64,000 nt of DNA, from assembly GCA_002423125.1 (NCBI GenBank), contig DIUW01000045.1, positions 123,147-187,146 on the forward strand, read 5' to 3'. Positions 51,216 through 60,514 of this stretch are shown here, piece by piece. A program made the translations under genes and the position numbers. The number at the start of each line of letters is the position of its first letter. Positions within the stretch are counted from its first letter, which is position 1. The notes under the pieces are model-generated. The model had not been told where the DNA came from. It saw nothing but the letters and a program-made list of their open reading frames with translations, and ran no database searches. This DNA comes from Legionellaceae bacterium UBA6148 (GTDB lineage: Bacteria > Pseudomonadota > Gammaproteobacteria > Legionellales > Legionellaceae).

Positions 51216-52283
51216 TCAATCCATACGACGACTCATCAAATACGCTCCCAACAAAGCAAATATACAGGTAGGCAGAATTGCAGCGAGAACCGGTGGCCAC
51301 TGATAAACATGACTTAACGGACCAAAAAAACGATTAAGGATATTAAATCCGAAACCAACAGTGGCACCCGCCAATAATTTAGAGCCCATCGTTGATGAAC
51401 GTAAAGGGCCAAAAATAAACGGGATCGCAATCATCATCATGACGAGTGTTGTTAATGGCTGAATGAGCCGCTGCCAATACTCCAATTGGAAGCTGGTTGC
51501 CTGCTGATTAGTCGCTTTCTGCGCACGAAGATACTGCCGCAACTCACGCAACGTCATCTCGTCAGGCTCACTATTTCCCATACCAAAAACAACTGGTTTC
51601 ACGACCACATCCCAATCCATCGCAGGTATATCACGAGCTTGTGTATGGGTATCATGAATGAGGGTTTCATGAACACGAGCAGCCCTCCAAAGACCGTCTT
51701 TGAAGTCTATTTTATCTAACTTTCGTGCTAAACGAAGATGATGTGATGCGTCAAACCGAAATTGATATACATTTCGAAGTTCTGTGTTAGACAGAATCGT
51801 CCCAATGGTAATAAAATCATTTCCAATGTGTAACCACATACCTCTCGAAGTGCGTAACGTCTGGCCGTCACTCATGAGCATTATTTTTTGGTCATTAGCG
51901 AATCGCTGTAGATGCGGGGCGAGAGTTTCGCCTAAAATCGTTACGGCAACAATCACTATCAAGGCCGCTTTAAAAACGGATAGCGTCACTTGCCATATGG
52001 AAACTCCTGCCGCCCGAATCACAACAAGTTCACGGTGATTCGCCATCAGACCAAGGCCAATTAAACATCCAAGTAAACTTGCCATCGGCATAAAGATGTA
52101 TATCCGATATGGCAAATGGTAAAATACAAACCACGCCGCCTGCAAAACATCATAGCTCCCTTTCCCCAGATCCCCCAGTTGCTTTACAAATAAAATAAAA
52201 ACCTGCAACCCAATAAGCATCAAAGTGACTAGACCAATAGAGGCTAAAACAATTTTTGCAATATAATTTGACAGCAACCTCAT
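51216..52283 (-). CDS. lptG: LPS export ABC transporter permease LptG
   Basis: LptG with LptF and LptB extracts lipopolysaccharide from the inner membrane. From ATG 52283 (MRLLSNYIAKIVL) it has 355 aa; the overlap TCAT with the lptF end supports this start. Six membrane segments are present: three before and three after a periplasmic beta-jellyroll region (residues 125-260), as in the YjgP/YjgQ family. Confidence 0.95.
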   Translation of the reverse strand: MRLLSNYIAKIVLASIGLVTLMLIGLQVFILFVKQLGDLGKGSYDVLQAAWFVFYHLPYRIYIFMPMASLLGCLIGLGLMANHRELVVIRAAGVSIWQVTLSVFKAALIVIVAVTILGETLAPHLQRFANDQKIMLMSDGQTLRTSRGMWLHIGNDFITIGTILSNTELRNVYQFRFDASHHLRLARKLDKIDFKDGLWRAARVHETLIHDTHTQARDIPAMDWDVVVKPVVFGMGNSEPDEMTLRELRQYLRAQKATNQQATSFQLEYWQRLIQPLTTLVMMMIAIPFIFGPLRSSTMGSKLLAGATVGFGFNILNRFFGPLSHVYQWPPVLAAILPTCIFALLGAYLMSRRMD

Positions 52284-53359
52284 GATAATTTCACCCGATC
52301 TCGCCAAATTAAAAACCCACCTAAGCTGACAAACAAAAGATGAATCCACCACATCCCAAGCCAAAACGGTGTTTGGCCTCGCGATAACCAATCTCGAGCC
52401 ATAAAAACAAAATTAGCATAAACAATAAAAATCAAGATAGCCGGAATTAATTTTGAAAATTTCCCTTCTCGTGGATTCACGCGACTCAAAGGAACAGCAA
52501 TCAACGTTAACGTCAGCGCCATCAATGGAACTGATAGTCGCCACTGCAATTCAGCTGCCTTGGAACGATCTGGATTATTTATCGGCCATAAACTAGAAGG
52601 ATACGCTGTTCGATCAACATGCTTAACTTTGAACGAAGGATGTGGCAAGCGAGTTTGGTAACGATCAAATTCAGCCACTTGATAATCTGCCCGTCCAGGT
52701 AGTCCTTGATAAGCACGACCATTTTGCAAAATAGCATAATCTTCAGATAGTTGCGGGTCGCTTTTCAAGTAAGCTTTATCCGCCCACAAAATATCCCACT
52801 GTGACTGCCCGCTTTTATCATTCAACCGCGCAATAAAAACGTGCTGAGCAACCGTTTTGTCTGAGCTCATCGATTCTACATAAAAGATTTGACGCTCACC
52901 TGAAACAGACCGAAATTGACCAGGGATAATCGCTTGCATAATTGTTTGGATGCCGGAAGATCGTAATATTTTTGTTCGCTCCATTTCGATATAAGGACTG
53001 CCCCACAGCATCATTATCAATACAAAAGCGGCAATCACTGAGGCCATCAACAAACTCTGTCGCAATAAGCGATTAGAACTATATCCACACGCATTTAGCA
53101 CGGTTATTTCGCTATCCGCATACAACCGTCCATAAGCAATCATGAGCGACATATAAAATCCCAGCGGCAATAGAAGCCCCATTAAATTTGGGATCTCGAG
53201 CATCATCAATTTCATGATGAAAACAAGCGGAAGTTCTCCGCTTGCCGCACGATTCAAATAGGCTACAAACTCATTGCTCATAAAAATAAGCAATAAAATA
53301 ACCATCAATGCAGCAAGCGTGATATAGACTTCTTTTGCTAAATAACGAAGAATAAGCAC
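52280..53359 (-). CDS. lptF: LPS export ABC transporter permease LptF
   Basis: Partner permease of LptG. The 359-residue protein starts at GTG (MLILRYLAKEVYITL) with GAGG about a dozen bases upstream. It has three N-terminal spans, a periplasmic domain (residues 120-255) with SGERQIFYVESMSSD, and three C-terminal spans (SVPLMALTLTLIAVPLSRVNPREGKFSK). It is divergent from pepA, the standard gammaproteobacterial arrangement. The ATPase gene lptB is elsewhere. Confidence 0.96.
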   Translation of the reverse strand: MLILRYLAKEVYITLAALMVILLLIFMSNEFVAYLNRAASGELPLVFIMKLMMLEIPNLMGLLLPLGFYMSLMIAYGRLYADSEITVLNACGYSSNRLLRQSLLMASVIAAFVLIMMLWGSPYIEMERTKILRSSGIQTIMQAIIPGQFRSVSGERQIFYVESMSSDKTVAQHVFIARLNDKSGQSQWDILWADKAYLKSDPQLSEDYAILQNGRAYQGLPGRADYQVAEFDRYQTRLPHPSFKVKHVDRTAYPSSLWPINNPDRSKAAELQWRLSVPLMALTLTLIAVPLSRVNPREGKFSKLIPAILIFIVYANFVFMARDWLSRGQTPFWLGMWWIHLLFVSLGGFLIWRDRVKLS

Positions 53360-53426
53360 GGTGTGATTTTACCTCTCGTACAGAAACAGATAAACTAACA
53401 GATTTTACCCCTCTTAGGAAGAAATC

Positions 53427-54881
53427 ATGGACTATGGACTTGTTGAAACGCTCAATCTGAATAATGATGATCACCTTGTTATTGGCATACTTGCTAAGCA
53501 GACTCTGCCTGCTAATATTGCTCAGTTGGACAAGCAATTAAACGGTCTCGTTACACGGCTCGCTCAAAAATTACACGATGCTGGAGATATGACCTGGCAA
53601 GCTGATATTGAGGGTGGCGGCAGTATCTGTGTGATTCATTGCGGTGATGAAACAACATTTACGCCACAATCTCTCACTAAGCGCATCGCAGAATTGACCC
53701 ATTCCCTCATTAAACAACACGCCGACCGAGCAACCATTTGCCTGCCTCAATTATCAGGTCATGATCCCGATAGCCAACTTCAACAGATGATCCTAGACGT
53801 TGATAATCGTCTTTATCAATTACTTGATTTTAAAAGTGATCATAAAAAGCCACATGCGCTCGAATCACTGATGTTTCTAATGCCCAATGCAACATCGAAA
53901 ACCATATCATGTGCTATCGCAATAACGGAGGGCATTCGCCTCACGCGTGATCTCGCCAATTTACCCGCCAATGTATGTACACCCAGCTATTTAGCGCAAC
54001 AAGCACTCAAGCTTGCACAACAACACAGCGACATTAAAACCAAAATAATGGATCGAGACGCCATAAAAGAAATGCAAATGGGATCGTTCCTCGCCGTGGC
54101 TCAGGGTAGTATGGAACCCCCACAATTTATTGAAATTCAATATCACGGAAAATCAAAAAAACCACCGATTGTGCTTGTTGGCAAAGGAGTTACTTTTGAT
54201 TCAGGCGGCATCTCAATCAAACCCGCCGGCGGTATGGAAGAAATGAAATTTGATATGGGTGGCGCTGCAAGCGTTCTTGGCACAATAAAAGCATGCGCAC
54301 TGATGCAACTACCAATCCACGTGATTGGCCTGATTCCCACCACCGAGAACATGCCCAGTGGCTCAGCAACTCGACCTGGTGACATTGTCACAAGCATGTC
54401 CGGTCAAACCATTGAAATCGTCAATACAGACGCCGAGGGTCGATTAATTTTAGCGGATGCATTAACCTATGCTGAACAATTCAACCCCGAATTCGTTATT
54501 GACATTGCAACATTAACCGGCGCAATTATCATTGCCTTAGGCCATGAAACCACGGGTTTACTCACCCCCGATGATGCGTTAGCCAACACAATTCTTACTG
54601 CCGCTCAGGAAAGTGGTGATAGTGCATGGCGGTTGCCTCTATTTGACGCCTATCAAGAAGCAATCGACAGCCCACTTGCTGATATGGTCAACTCCACAGG
54701 CGATCGCGCAGCCGGATCAATTACGGCCGCTTGCTTTTTATCCCGCTATGCCAAGAAATTTCGATGGGCTCATCTTGACATCGCAGGAACCGCTTGGGTC
54801 AGTGGAAAAAATCGGAATGCTACGGGACGCCCCGTACCATTACTCATACAACTGTTGAGAAATGCATCCAATGCGAGTTGA
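53427..54881 (+). CDS. pepA: Leucyl aminopeptidase (M17), PepA
   Basis: PepA is a hexameric dizinc exopeptidase. The 484-residue protein has an N-terminal macro-like domain and a C-terminal catalytic domain with GKGVTFDSGGISIKPAGG (Lys and Asp metal ligands), MKFDMGGAASV (Asp) and the signature NTDAEGRLILADAL (Asp, Glu). In E. coli PepA also binds DNA; whether this one does cannot be seen. Divergent from lptF and overlapping holC. Confidence 0.96.
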   Translation: MDYGLVETLNLNNDDHLVIGILAKQTLPANIAQLDKQLNGLVTRLAQKLHDAGDMTWQADIEGGGSICVIHCGDETTFTPQSLTKRIAELTHSLIKQHADRATICLPQLSGHDPDSQLQQMILDVDNRLYQLLDFKSDHKKPHALESLMFLMPNATSKTISCAIAITEGIRLTRDLANLPANVCTPSYLAQQALKLAQQHSDIKTKIMDRDAIKEMQMGSFLAVAQGSMEPPQFIEIQYHGKSKKPPIVLVGKGVTFDSGGISIKPAGGMEEMKFDMGGAASVLGTIKACALMQLPIHVIGLIPTTENMPSGSATRPGDIVTSMSGQTIEIVNTDAEGRLILADALTYAEQFNPEFVIDIATLTGAIIIALGHETTGLLTPDDALANTILTAAQESGDSAWRLPLFDAYQEAIDSPLADMVNSTGDRAAGSITAACFLSRYAKKFRWAHLDIAGTAWVSGKNRNATGRPVPLLIQLLRNASNAS

Positions 54882-55302
54882 TTTCTATTTGTTGGATAAA
54901 AGCGAGCCGGGGGCCCTTTGGCTTCTGGCATGCCGTTTAATCGAAAAAGCGTATGCTCGCGGCCACCGCGTTTTTGTTCAATGCCAAAATCAACACGATG
55001 CTGAACGTCTTGATGAATTACTCTGGACCTATAAAGACGACAGTTTTATACCGCATAACCTTCAAGGAGAAGGGCCCGAACCCCCTCCTCCTGTACAAAT
55101 TGGTTACGATAAAGAACCGCGAGGGTTTAACGATATTTTTATTAATTTGACCGATTCAGTACCCCCTTTTTTTACTCGGTTTTCACGTGTGATTGAGCTG
55201 GTCGCTGCAGATGAAGAAGCCAAAGCGATCTGTCGCGATCACTATCGCCATTATCGGGCAAATGGGTGTGAGTTACAGACACATCATATTAATCTCGAAT
55301 AA
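54871..55302 (+). CDS. holC: DNA polymerase III chi subunit
   Basis: Chi links the clamp loader to single-stranded DNA-binding protein. ATG 54871 (MRVDFYLLDK) gives 143 aa; ATG 54862 adds three residues. The conserved CRLIEKAYARGHRVFVQ and ELLWTYKDDSFIPHNL segments are present. The gene overlaps the end of pepA by 11 bases. valS, often next, is replaced by murJ. Confidence 0.94.
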   Translation: MRVDFYLLDKSEPGALWLLACRLIEKAYARGHRVFVQCQNQHDAERLDELLWTYKDDSFIPHNLQGEGPEPPPPVQIGYDKEPRGFNDIFINLTDSVPPFFTRFSRVIELVAADEEAKAICRDHYRHYRANGCELQTHHINLE

Positions 55303-55342
55303 TAAATGAACCACAAATAATGAGTCACAAATAATGAGTCAC
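55301..55342 (+). repeat. Three tandem 14-bp units between holC and murJ
   Basis: AAATAATGAGTCAC occurs exactly at 55315-55328 and 55329-55342, preceded by a diverged unit AATAAATGAACCAC (55301-55314). The units fill the gap up to the murJ ribosome binding region, and each contains an ATG out of frame with murJ. Slippage could change the spacing before murJ. Confidence 0.8.
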
Positions 55343-55346
55343 TCCC

Positions 55347-56906
55347 ATGATAAAAACTAAACGGCAAAGTTTATTGCGCTCAACATCACTCGTCACGATG
55401 ATGACACTGATCTCACGTATGATGGGGTTTGCTCGTGACATGGTGCTGGCCTATTTTTTTGGTACGCAACCTGGAATGGATGCTTTTTTTGTCGCATTTA
55501 GAATTCCAAATTTCATGCGTCGCTTGTTTGCTGAAGGTGCGTTTTCACAAGCGTTTGTACCGGTATTGGCTGAATATCAAAAAACGCGAACAATCGATGA
55601 AGTTCGGCTGTTCATCGCTCGGATCTCCGGAAGTATGGGACTTGTACTCACGCTGGTCACGATCATCGGTATTATCGCAGCCCCAGTCATTGTCTATCTA
55701 TTTGCACCAGGCTTTGGTCATGATACACAACGAACACTGTTGGCGACTCACATGTTGCGTCTAACCTTTCCATTCTTGATGTTCGTGTCATTAACCGCCA
55801 TGTGCGGAGCGATGTTGAATACTTATGGCTACTTCGGAGTTCCTGCATTCACCCCCGTACTTCTGAATATTTGCATGATCCTGGCGGCACTTTTTCTAAG
55901 CCCTCATCTAAGTCACCCTGTGGTCGCGTTAGCATGGGGAGTGTTGATCGCCGGGATCGTACAGTTTCTATTTCAATTACCTTTCTTACGCTACCGTGGT
56001 CTGTTAGTCAAACCTCAAGTTGTTTTTGGCGACGCCGGTGTACAACAGGTTTTAAAATTAATGCTCCCTGCGTTGTTTGGTGTTTCCATTGCCCAACTCA
56101 ATTTAATGGTTGACTCCATTTTCGCATCATTTTTAACAGAAGGTAGCGTCTCATGGTTATATTTTACTGACCGACTCACTGATTTTCCATTGGGCGTTTT
56201 TGGCGTGGCCATTGCGACCGTCATTTTGCCCCATCTGTCCCGCCGCCATGCAGAACAACACAGCAACCAATTTTCACGATCATTAGATTGGGGATTACGC
56301 TTGCTGCTGCTTATTGGTGTTCCATCGGCATTAGGCCTCGCACTTTTTTCCATGCCCCTCATCGCAACCAGTTTTACTTACGGCCACTTCTCGGCAAACG
56401 ATGTCCTGCAAACCCAAAAAAGCCTGATCACCTTATCGCTGGGTGTGCCAGCATTTATGATGGTCAAAGTATTAGCATCCGGCTTTTATGCGCAGAAAAA
56501 CATTAAGACTCCCGTTAAAGTTGGAGCATTGGCGATGGTCGTGAATACCCTTCTTTGTGCCTGTTTCATTCAGCCATTAGCGCACGCGGGTTTAACCTTA
56601 GCGTCTTCCATAGCGGGGTATTTGAATTGCGGCTTACTCTTGTTTCTACTGATTCGACGCAACATTTTCAAACCATCCGCTGATTGGAAACGATTTCTTA
56701 TCCAATTATCGATCGCCAATAGCGTTATGTCAGTCTATCTATGGTTTATGGCAAATGACCTGACATTCTGGTTGAGCAAATCACTATCAATCCGCGCCGG
56801 GCTGATTTTATCGCATGTATTTGCCGCAATGGTCATCTATTTACTCACATTGCGTTTATGCGGTGTGAAAACAAGCGAATTTCGAGGTCAATTTAAGGAA
56901 GAATGA
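55347..56906 (+). CDS. murJ: Lipid II flippase MurJ
   Basis: MurJ moves lipid II across the inner membrane for peptidoglycan assembly. The 519-residue MOP-superfamily protein has about 14 hydrophobic segments. The essential Arg residues lie in SRMMGFARDMVLAYFFG, and IPNFMRRLFAEGAFSQAFVP is the conserved MviN stretch. The TGA overlaps the start of the second aminopeptidase gene, so the two are translationally coupled. Confidence 0.96.
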   Translation: MIKTKRQSLLRSTSLVTMMTLISRMMGFARDMVLAYFFGTQPGMDAFFVAFRIPNFMRRLFAEGAFSQAFVPVLAEYQKTRTIDEVRLFIARISGSMGLVLTLVTIIGIIAAPVIVYLFAPGFGHDTQRTLLATHMLRLTFPFLMFVSLTAMCGAMLNTYGYFGVPAFTPVLLNICMILAALFLSPHLSHPVVALAWGVLIAGIVQFLFQLPFLRYRGLLVKPQVVFGDAGVQQVLKLMLPALFGVSIAQLNLMVDSIFASFLTEGSVSWLYFTDRLTDFPLGVFGVAIATVILPHLSRRHAEQHSNQFSRSLDWGLRLLLLIGVPSALGLALFSMPLIATSFTYGHFSANDVLQTQKSLITLSLGVPAFMMVKVLASGFYAQKNIKTPVKVGALAMVVNTLLCACFIQPLAHAGLTLASSIAGYLNCGLLLFLLIRRNIFKPSADWKRFLIQLSIANSVMSVYLWFMANDLTFWLSKSLSIRAGLILSHVFAAMVIYLLTLRLCGVKTSEFRGQFKEE

Positions 56907-58261
56907 TGCAAGCTGATCTATTTTATCAATCAACACCGGATCACACGGTCCCCATTATGATACTCACCCCGGGAGAATGCGAAGCGCTCGACCCTGATGA
57001 ATTAAACATGATGGCACTGCAGCAGTTTAAAGGTCAATTAGGTGAGGTTTGTTTAATCGGTGATCAAAAAGGCATCCTCAATAACGTTTATATCGGTGGA
57101 GGAAATGGCGACAAAACATTCGCTTTAGGGCATGCTGTCACTCGATTACCCGCAGGGCACTACTCCATAAGCCAATCGCTATCCAGCACAGCAATGCTCG
57201 CATGGTCACTCGCCCAATATAAGTTTGACCGATATAAACAACACACCTCACGTCCTCGAGTATTAACCATCCCGACTGATATGTTAGCCACTATTCAAGC
57301 TGAAGCACGGGCTGTATTTATGGTTCGTGATTTAATTAATACGCCAACCAATGACATGGGCCCAGAAGACATGGCCGATGTGATGGCTCAACTCGCACGA
57401 GACCATCACGCTGAATTCAAACAATGGGTTGGAGAGGAGTTATTAATACATAACTTTCCTGCCATTCACGCAGTAGGCCGCGCCTCAGCAACTCCTCCTC
57501 GGTTGCTATCGCTCACTTGGGGAAAAGCAACTCATCCCAAAGTGACTTTAATCGGTAAAGGCGTCTGTTTTGACTCTGGTGGATTAGATCTAAAATCCTC
57601 ACCCAACATGCGGTTAATGAAAAAAGACATGGGTGGTGCTGCGCAAGTCATCGGTCTTGCCGCACTATTGATGACACAGAAGCTCCCTATCCGATTACAG
57701 ATTTTGATTCCTGCCGTAGAAAACGCGATTGGATCAAATGCCTATCGTCCCGGTGATGTACTCACGATGCGCAATGGCCTCACCGTTGAAATTGACAACA
57801 CGGATGCTGAAGGTCGCTTGGTTGTTGCGGATGCTCTTGTTAAAGCATGCGAGGATAATCCAGAGCTGATTATTGATTTTACAACCTTAACCGGTGCGGC
57901 ACGTGTAGCCGTTGGCACCGAGATTTCAGCCCTATTTACAAACGCCGATACACTTGCACAATCACTCGTGGAAGCAGGAGTAACAACGCATGACCCGATT
58001 TGGCGAATGCCTCTTTATGAGGGATATGCAAGTATGCTGGACTCCTCCATAGCCGATCTCACCAATTCAAGCCCATCATCATACGCGGGAGCAATTACAG
58101 CCGCCCTATTTTTAAAACGATTTGTCACAAAAGGAATCGACTGGGCGCATTTTGATACAATGGCTTGGAATGTCAGTAATAAGCCGGGAAAACCCGAAGG
58201 CGGCGAAGCGATGGGGTTGCGTGCAGTAGCCGCATACTTGATTGAGCGATACCGCAGGTAG
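56903..58261 (+). CDS. Second leucyl aminopeptidase family (M17) protein
   Basis: The 452-residue protein has the complete M17 metal site: GKGVCFDSGGLDLKSS, LMKKDMGGAAQV and NTDAEGRLVVADAL. Its N-terminal domain is unrelated in sequence to that of PepA encoded 2 kb upstream and is shorter, so this is a separate subfamily rather than a recent duplicate. AAGGA precedes ATG 56903 by five bases; ATG 56906 is an alternative. Coupling to murJ by an overlapping ATGA points to a shared transcript, but not to a shared function that I know of. Confidence 0.93.
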   Translation: MMQADLFYQSTPDHTVPIMILTPGECEALDPDELNMMALQQFKGQLGEVCLIGDQKGILNNVYIGGGNGDKTFALGHAVTRLPAGHYSISQSLSSTAMLAWSLAQYKFDRYKQHTSRPRVLTIPTDMLATIQAEARAVFMVRDLINTPTNDMGPEDMADVMAQLARDHHAEFKQWVGEELLIHNFPAIHAVGRASATPPRLLSLTWGKATHPKVTLIGKGVCFDSGGLDLKSSPNMRLMKKDMGGAAQVIGLAALLMTQKLPIRLQILIPAVENAIGSNAYRPGDVLTMRNGLTVEIDNTDAEGRLVVADALVKACEDNPELIIDFTTLTGAARVAVGTEISALFTNADTLAQSLVEAGVTTHDPIWRMPLYEGYASMLDSSIADLTNSSPSSYAGAITAALFLKRFVTKGIDWAHFDTMAWNVSNKPGKPEGGEAMGLRAVAAYLIERYRR

Positions 58262-58284
58262 CCCACGGGTGAAACGAGGTGGAA

Positions 58285-58346
58285 CCATCGGAAATGAAAA
58301 TACTGGATTTGGTCTATCGCTTTTTCCGACCAAATACCAGTATATT
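58285..58346. repeat. Palindromic repeat D, larger copy
   Basis: CCATCGGAAATGAAAATACT opens the element at 58285. TACTGGATTTGGTC (58301-58314) pairs with GACCAAATACCAGTA (58328-58342) with one bulge around a TATCGCTTTTTCC loop. The opening motif recurs at 63828, and in reduced form at 8020 and 21776. It follows the second M17 gene and may end its transcript. Confidence 0.75.
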
Positions 58347-58357
58347 CACATAGACGA

Positions 58358-58552
58358 TTATCTAAAAATATTGGGGAACGGCAATATCATTTTCAGAATG
58401 CCAAAAAACTGCAGGATGTAAATCACTAAAACAATCAATACCAGAAAATTCAACAAACTCTTAATAATAGGCGCCATCGGGATAAACGAATTAACCCCCC
58501 ATAGCAGCACGCCCGCAATAACAATTAATAAAATCAAATTCAATAATGTCAT
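58358..58552 (-). CDS. Small membrane protein, Thivi_2564 family
   Basis: The 64-residue protein has two hydrophobic segments (residues 3-22 and 33-55) separated by FIPMAPIIKSLLN. The pattern 'LLWGVNSFIPM-----K-LLN' is that of a family of tiny proteobacterial inner-membrane proteins of unknown function (Thivi_2564-like). It is convergent with the M17 gene; the 77 bp to pgm show nothing. Confidence 0.75.
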   Translation of the reverse strand: MTLLNLILLIVIAGVLLWGVNSFIPMAPIIKSLLNFLVLIVLVIYILQFFGILKMILPFPNIFR

Positions 58553-58629
58553 AAGTAAATTCCATTTTTATAGAGAGTAATCTCTACCGTACACGACCTC
58601 AATTAAAAACTCAATCAACTTTTAACTTC

Positions 58630-60027
58630 TCAAAACGAAACCACTAAATCAGGATCAATTTTCTGAATTTGCGCTTTGAATATGGACTGTATATCAAACA
58701 AACTTGCTTCGTCCTGAGCTTCAAAGCGTGCAACAAGACACGGCGATGTATTCGAGGCGCGGAGCAGTCCCCAACCATATCCAAATTCCACACGTAAGCC
58801 ATCAATTGTTATAATCTGAGCATCATCAAAATTAGATTCACTACAAAAGCGACTCATAAAATCAAATTTATAATCATCGGAAATGGGTATTTTAATCTCT
58901 GGCGTATTAATACTGTTAGGGACTAAATCAAACTGCTCACCGACGCTTTTCGACGATTGGCTCAGTATTTCCAATAATCGGCAAGCACTGTAAAGCGCAT
59001 CATCAAAACCATACCAACGATCTTTAAAGAAGATATGTCCACTCATTTCACCTGCAAGCGCGGCCTTCTCATCTTTCATAATTCGTTTTACCAACGAATG
59101 TCCCGTTGGCGACATTCTGGCAATACCACCGGCATTTTCAATCACTCGTGCCAAATTCGCAGTACACTTCACATCGTAAACGATGGTGGCGCCAGGATTG
59201 CGTTGCAATACATCACGAGCATACAGCATCATGAATCGATCAGGTAAAATAGTCTCCGCACGCTCCGTCACAACCCCTAATCGATCGGCATCACCGTCAA
59301 AAGCCACCCCAATATCCGCTTGATGGGCAATAACCGCTGCTTTAAGATCAACCAAATTAGACTCAACTGATGGATCAGGATGATGATTTGGGAACCGACC
59401 ATCAACATCACAATAAAGCGGAATAACGTCACAACCAAGCGCCTGAATCACACGTGTGATAACAGGGCCTGCAATACCATTGCCACAATCAACGACAACT
59501 TTCAACGAGCGTGTTAGTTGAATATCACCTAAAATACGTTGAATGTAATCATCCGTAATATCCAATCGTTCACATTCACCATGGCCGTCAACAAATAGTC
59601 CCGCTTCAACCAAGTTAAAAATTGCATCAATATCGCCATGAGCCAGCGTCGTCCCCGCAAGAACCATTTTAATACCATTATAATCGGCTGGATTATGACT
59701 TCCAGTAACCATTAATCCACTATCAAATCCATGAGCGTACGTTGCAAAATACATCATCGGAGTAGCAACAGCGCCTAAGTCAATAACATGAATACCGCTA
59801 TCTAATAACCCCTGTTTCAAAGCAGATGCTAATCGTTCGCTGCTTAAGCGCCCATCTCGCGCCAAAAAAATATGCGTGCGCTTTAACTCAATTAAACGAC
59901 AACTGATCGCCCGACCAATACTATAAAACGCATCATCATCGAGTTGCTCACCAATAATTCCACGAATGTCGTACGCTCGAAAAACCGACCGATCAACGCG
60001 AGTAGGTTGAAGCTCTTTCTTTATCAT
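58630..60027 (-). CDS. Phosphomannomutase/phosphoglucomutase
   Basis: The enzyme interconverts hexose 1- and 6-phosphates for LPS and polysaccharide precursors. ATG 60027 has GGAGG five bases upstream; GTG one codon earlier is less likely. The four-domain alpha-D-phosphohexomutase is complete in 465 aa: VFRAYDIRG, the phosphoserine loop MVTGSHNPADYNGIKM, the metal loop FDGDADRLGVV, and GEMSGHIFFKDRW for sugar binding. It is AlgC-like in length. The start overlaps the dut stop as TGATG. Confidence 0.94.
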   Translation of the reverse strand: MIKKELQPTRVDRSVFRAYDIRGIIGEQLDDDAFYSIGRAISCRLIELKRTHIFLARDGRLSSERLASALKQGLLDSGIHVIDLGAVATPMMYFATYAHGFDSGLMVTGSHNPADYNGIKMVLAGTTLAHGDIDAIFNLVEAGLFVDGHGECERLDITDDYIQRILGDIQLTRSLKVVVDCGNGIAGPVITRVIQALGCDVIPLYCDVDGRFPNHHPDPSVESNLVDLKAAVIAHQADIGVAFDGDADRLGVVTERAETILPDRFMMLYARDVLQRNPGATIVYDVKCTANLARVIENAGGIARMSPTGHSLVKRIMKDEKAALAGEMSGHIFFKDRWYGFDDALYSACRLLEILSQSSKSVGEQFDLVPNSINTPEIKIPISDDYKFDFMSRFCSESNFDDAQIITIDGLRVEFGYGWGLLRASNTSPCLVARFEAQDEASLFDIQSIFKAQIQKIDPDLVVSF

Positions 60028-60485
60028 CACTGCCTCCCTGAACTGCCAAATCCACCTTCTCCACGGCTGGTTTCATCAAAATCAGCCACAGTCGTCCATT
60101 CTGCCTGAACAACCGGCACAAACATCAACTGCGCAATACGCTCCCCGGGTTCAACAGTAAAATGGTCTTGTCCACGATTCCAGCACGACACCTTTAATTC
60201 ACCTTGATAATCCGAATCAATCAATCCCACAAGGTTTCCAAGTACGATTCCATGTTTATGCCCCAAACCAGAACGTGGCAAAATCACTGCAGCAAGGGCT
60301 GGTGAAGCAATGTAAATCGATAATCCAGTTGGTAATAGCACCGTTTGTTGAGGCGCTATCTGCAGCGGCTCATCAATGCACACTCGTAAATCAATTCCCG
60401 CTGAGCCTGGAGTGGCATAAGTGGGTAATGGAATAGTCTTTCCAACGCGCGGGTCCAGTATTTTTAATTGTATAGGATGTTTCAT
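60027..60485 (-). CDS. dut: Deoxyuridine 5'-triphosphate nucleotidohydrolase (dUTPase)
   Basis: Dut removes dUTP and supplies dUMP for thymidylate. The start at 60485 (MKHPIQLKILD) gives 152 aa, the family length. All five motifs are visible: GSAGIDLRV, PRSGLGHKHG, GLIDSDYQGELKV, GERIAQLMFVP and RGEGGFGSSGR. It is placed between coaBC and pgm, as in many gammaproteobacteria. Confidence 0.97.
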   Translation of the reverse strand: MKHPIQLKILDPRVGKTIPLPTYATPGSAGIDLRVCIDEPLQIAPQQTVLLPTGLSIYIASPALAAVILPRSGLGHKHGIVLGNLVGLIDSDYQGELKVSCWNRGQDHFTVEPGERIAQLMFVPVVQAEWTTVADFDETSRGEGGFGSSGRQ

Positions 60486-60514
60486 GATGTCTCGATTTTG
60501 ATAAAATAAAAACG

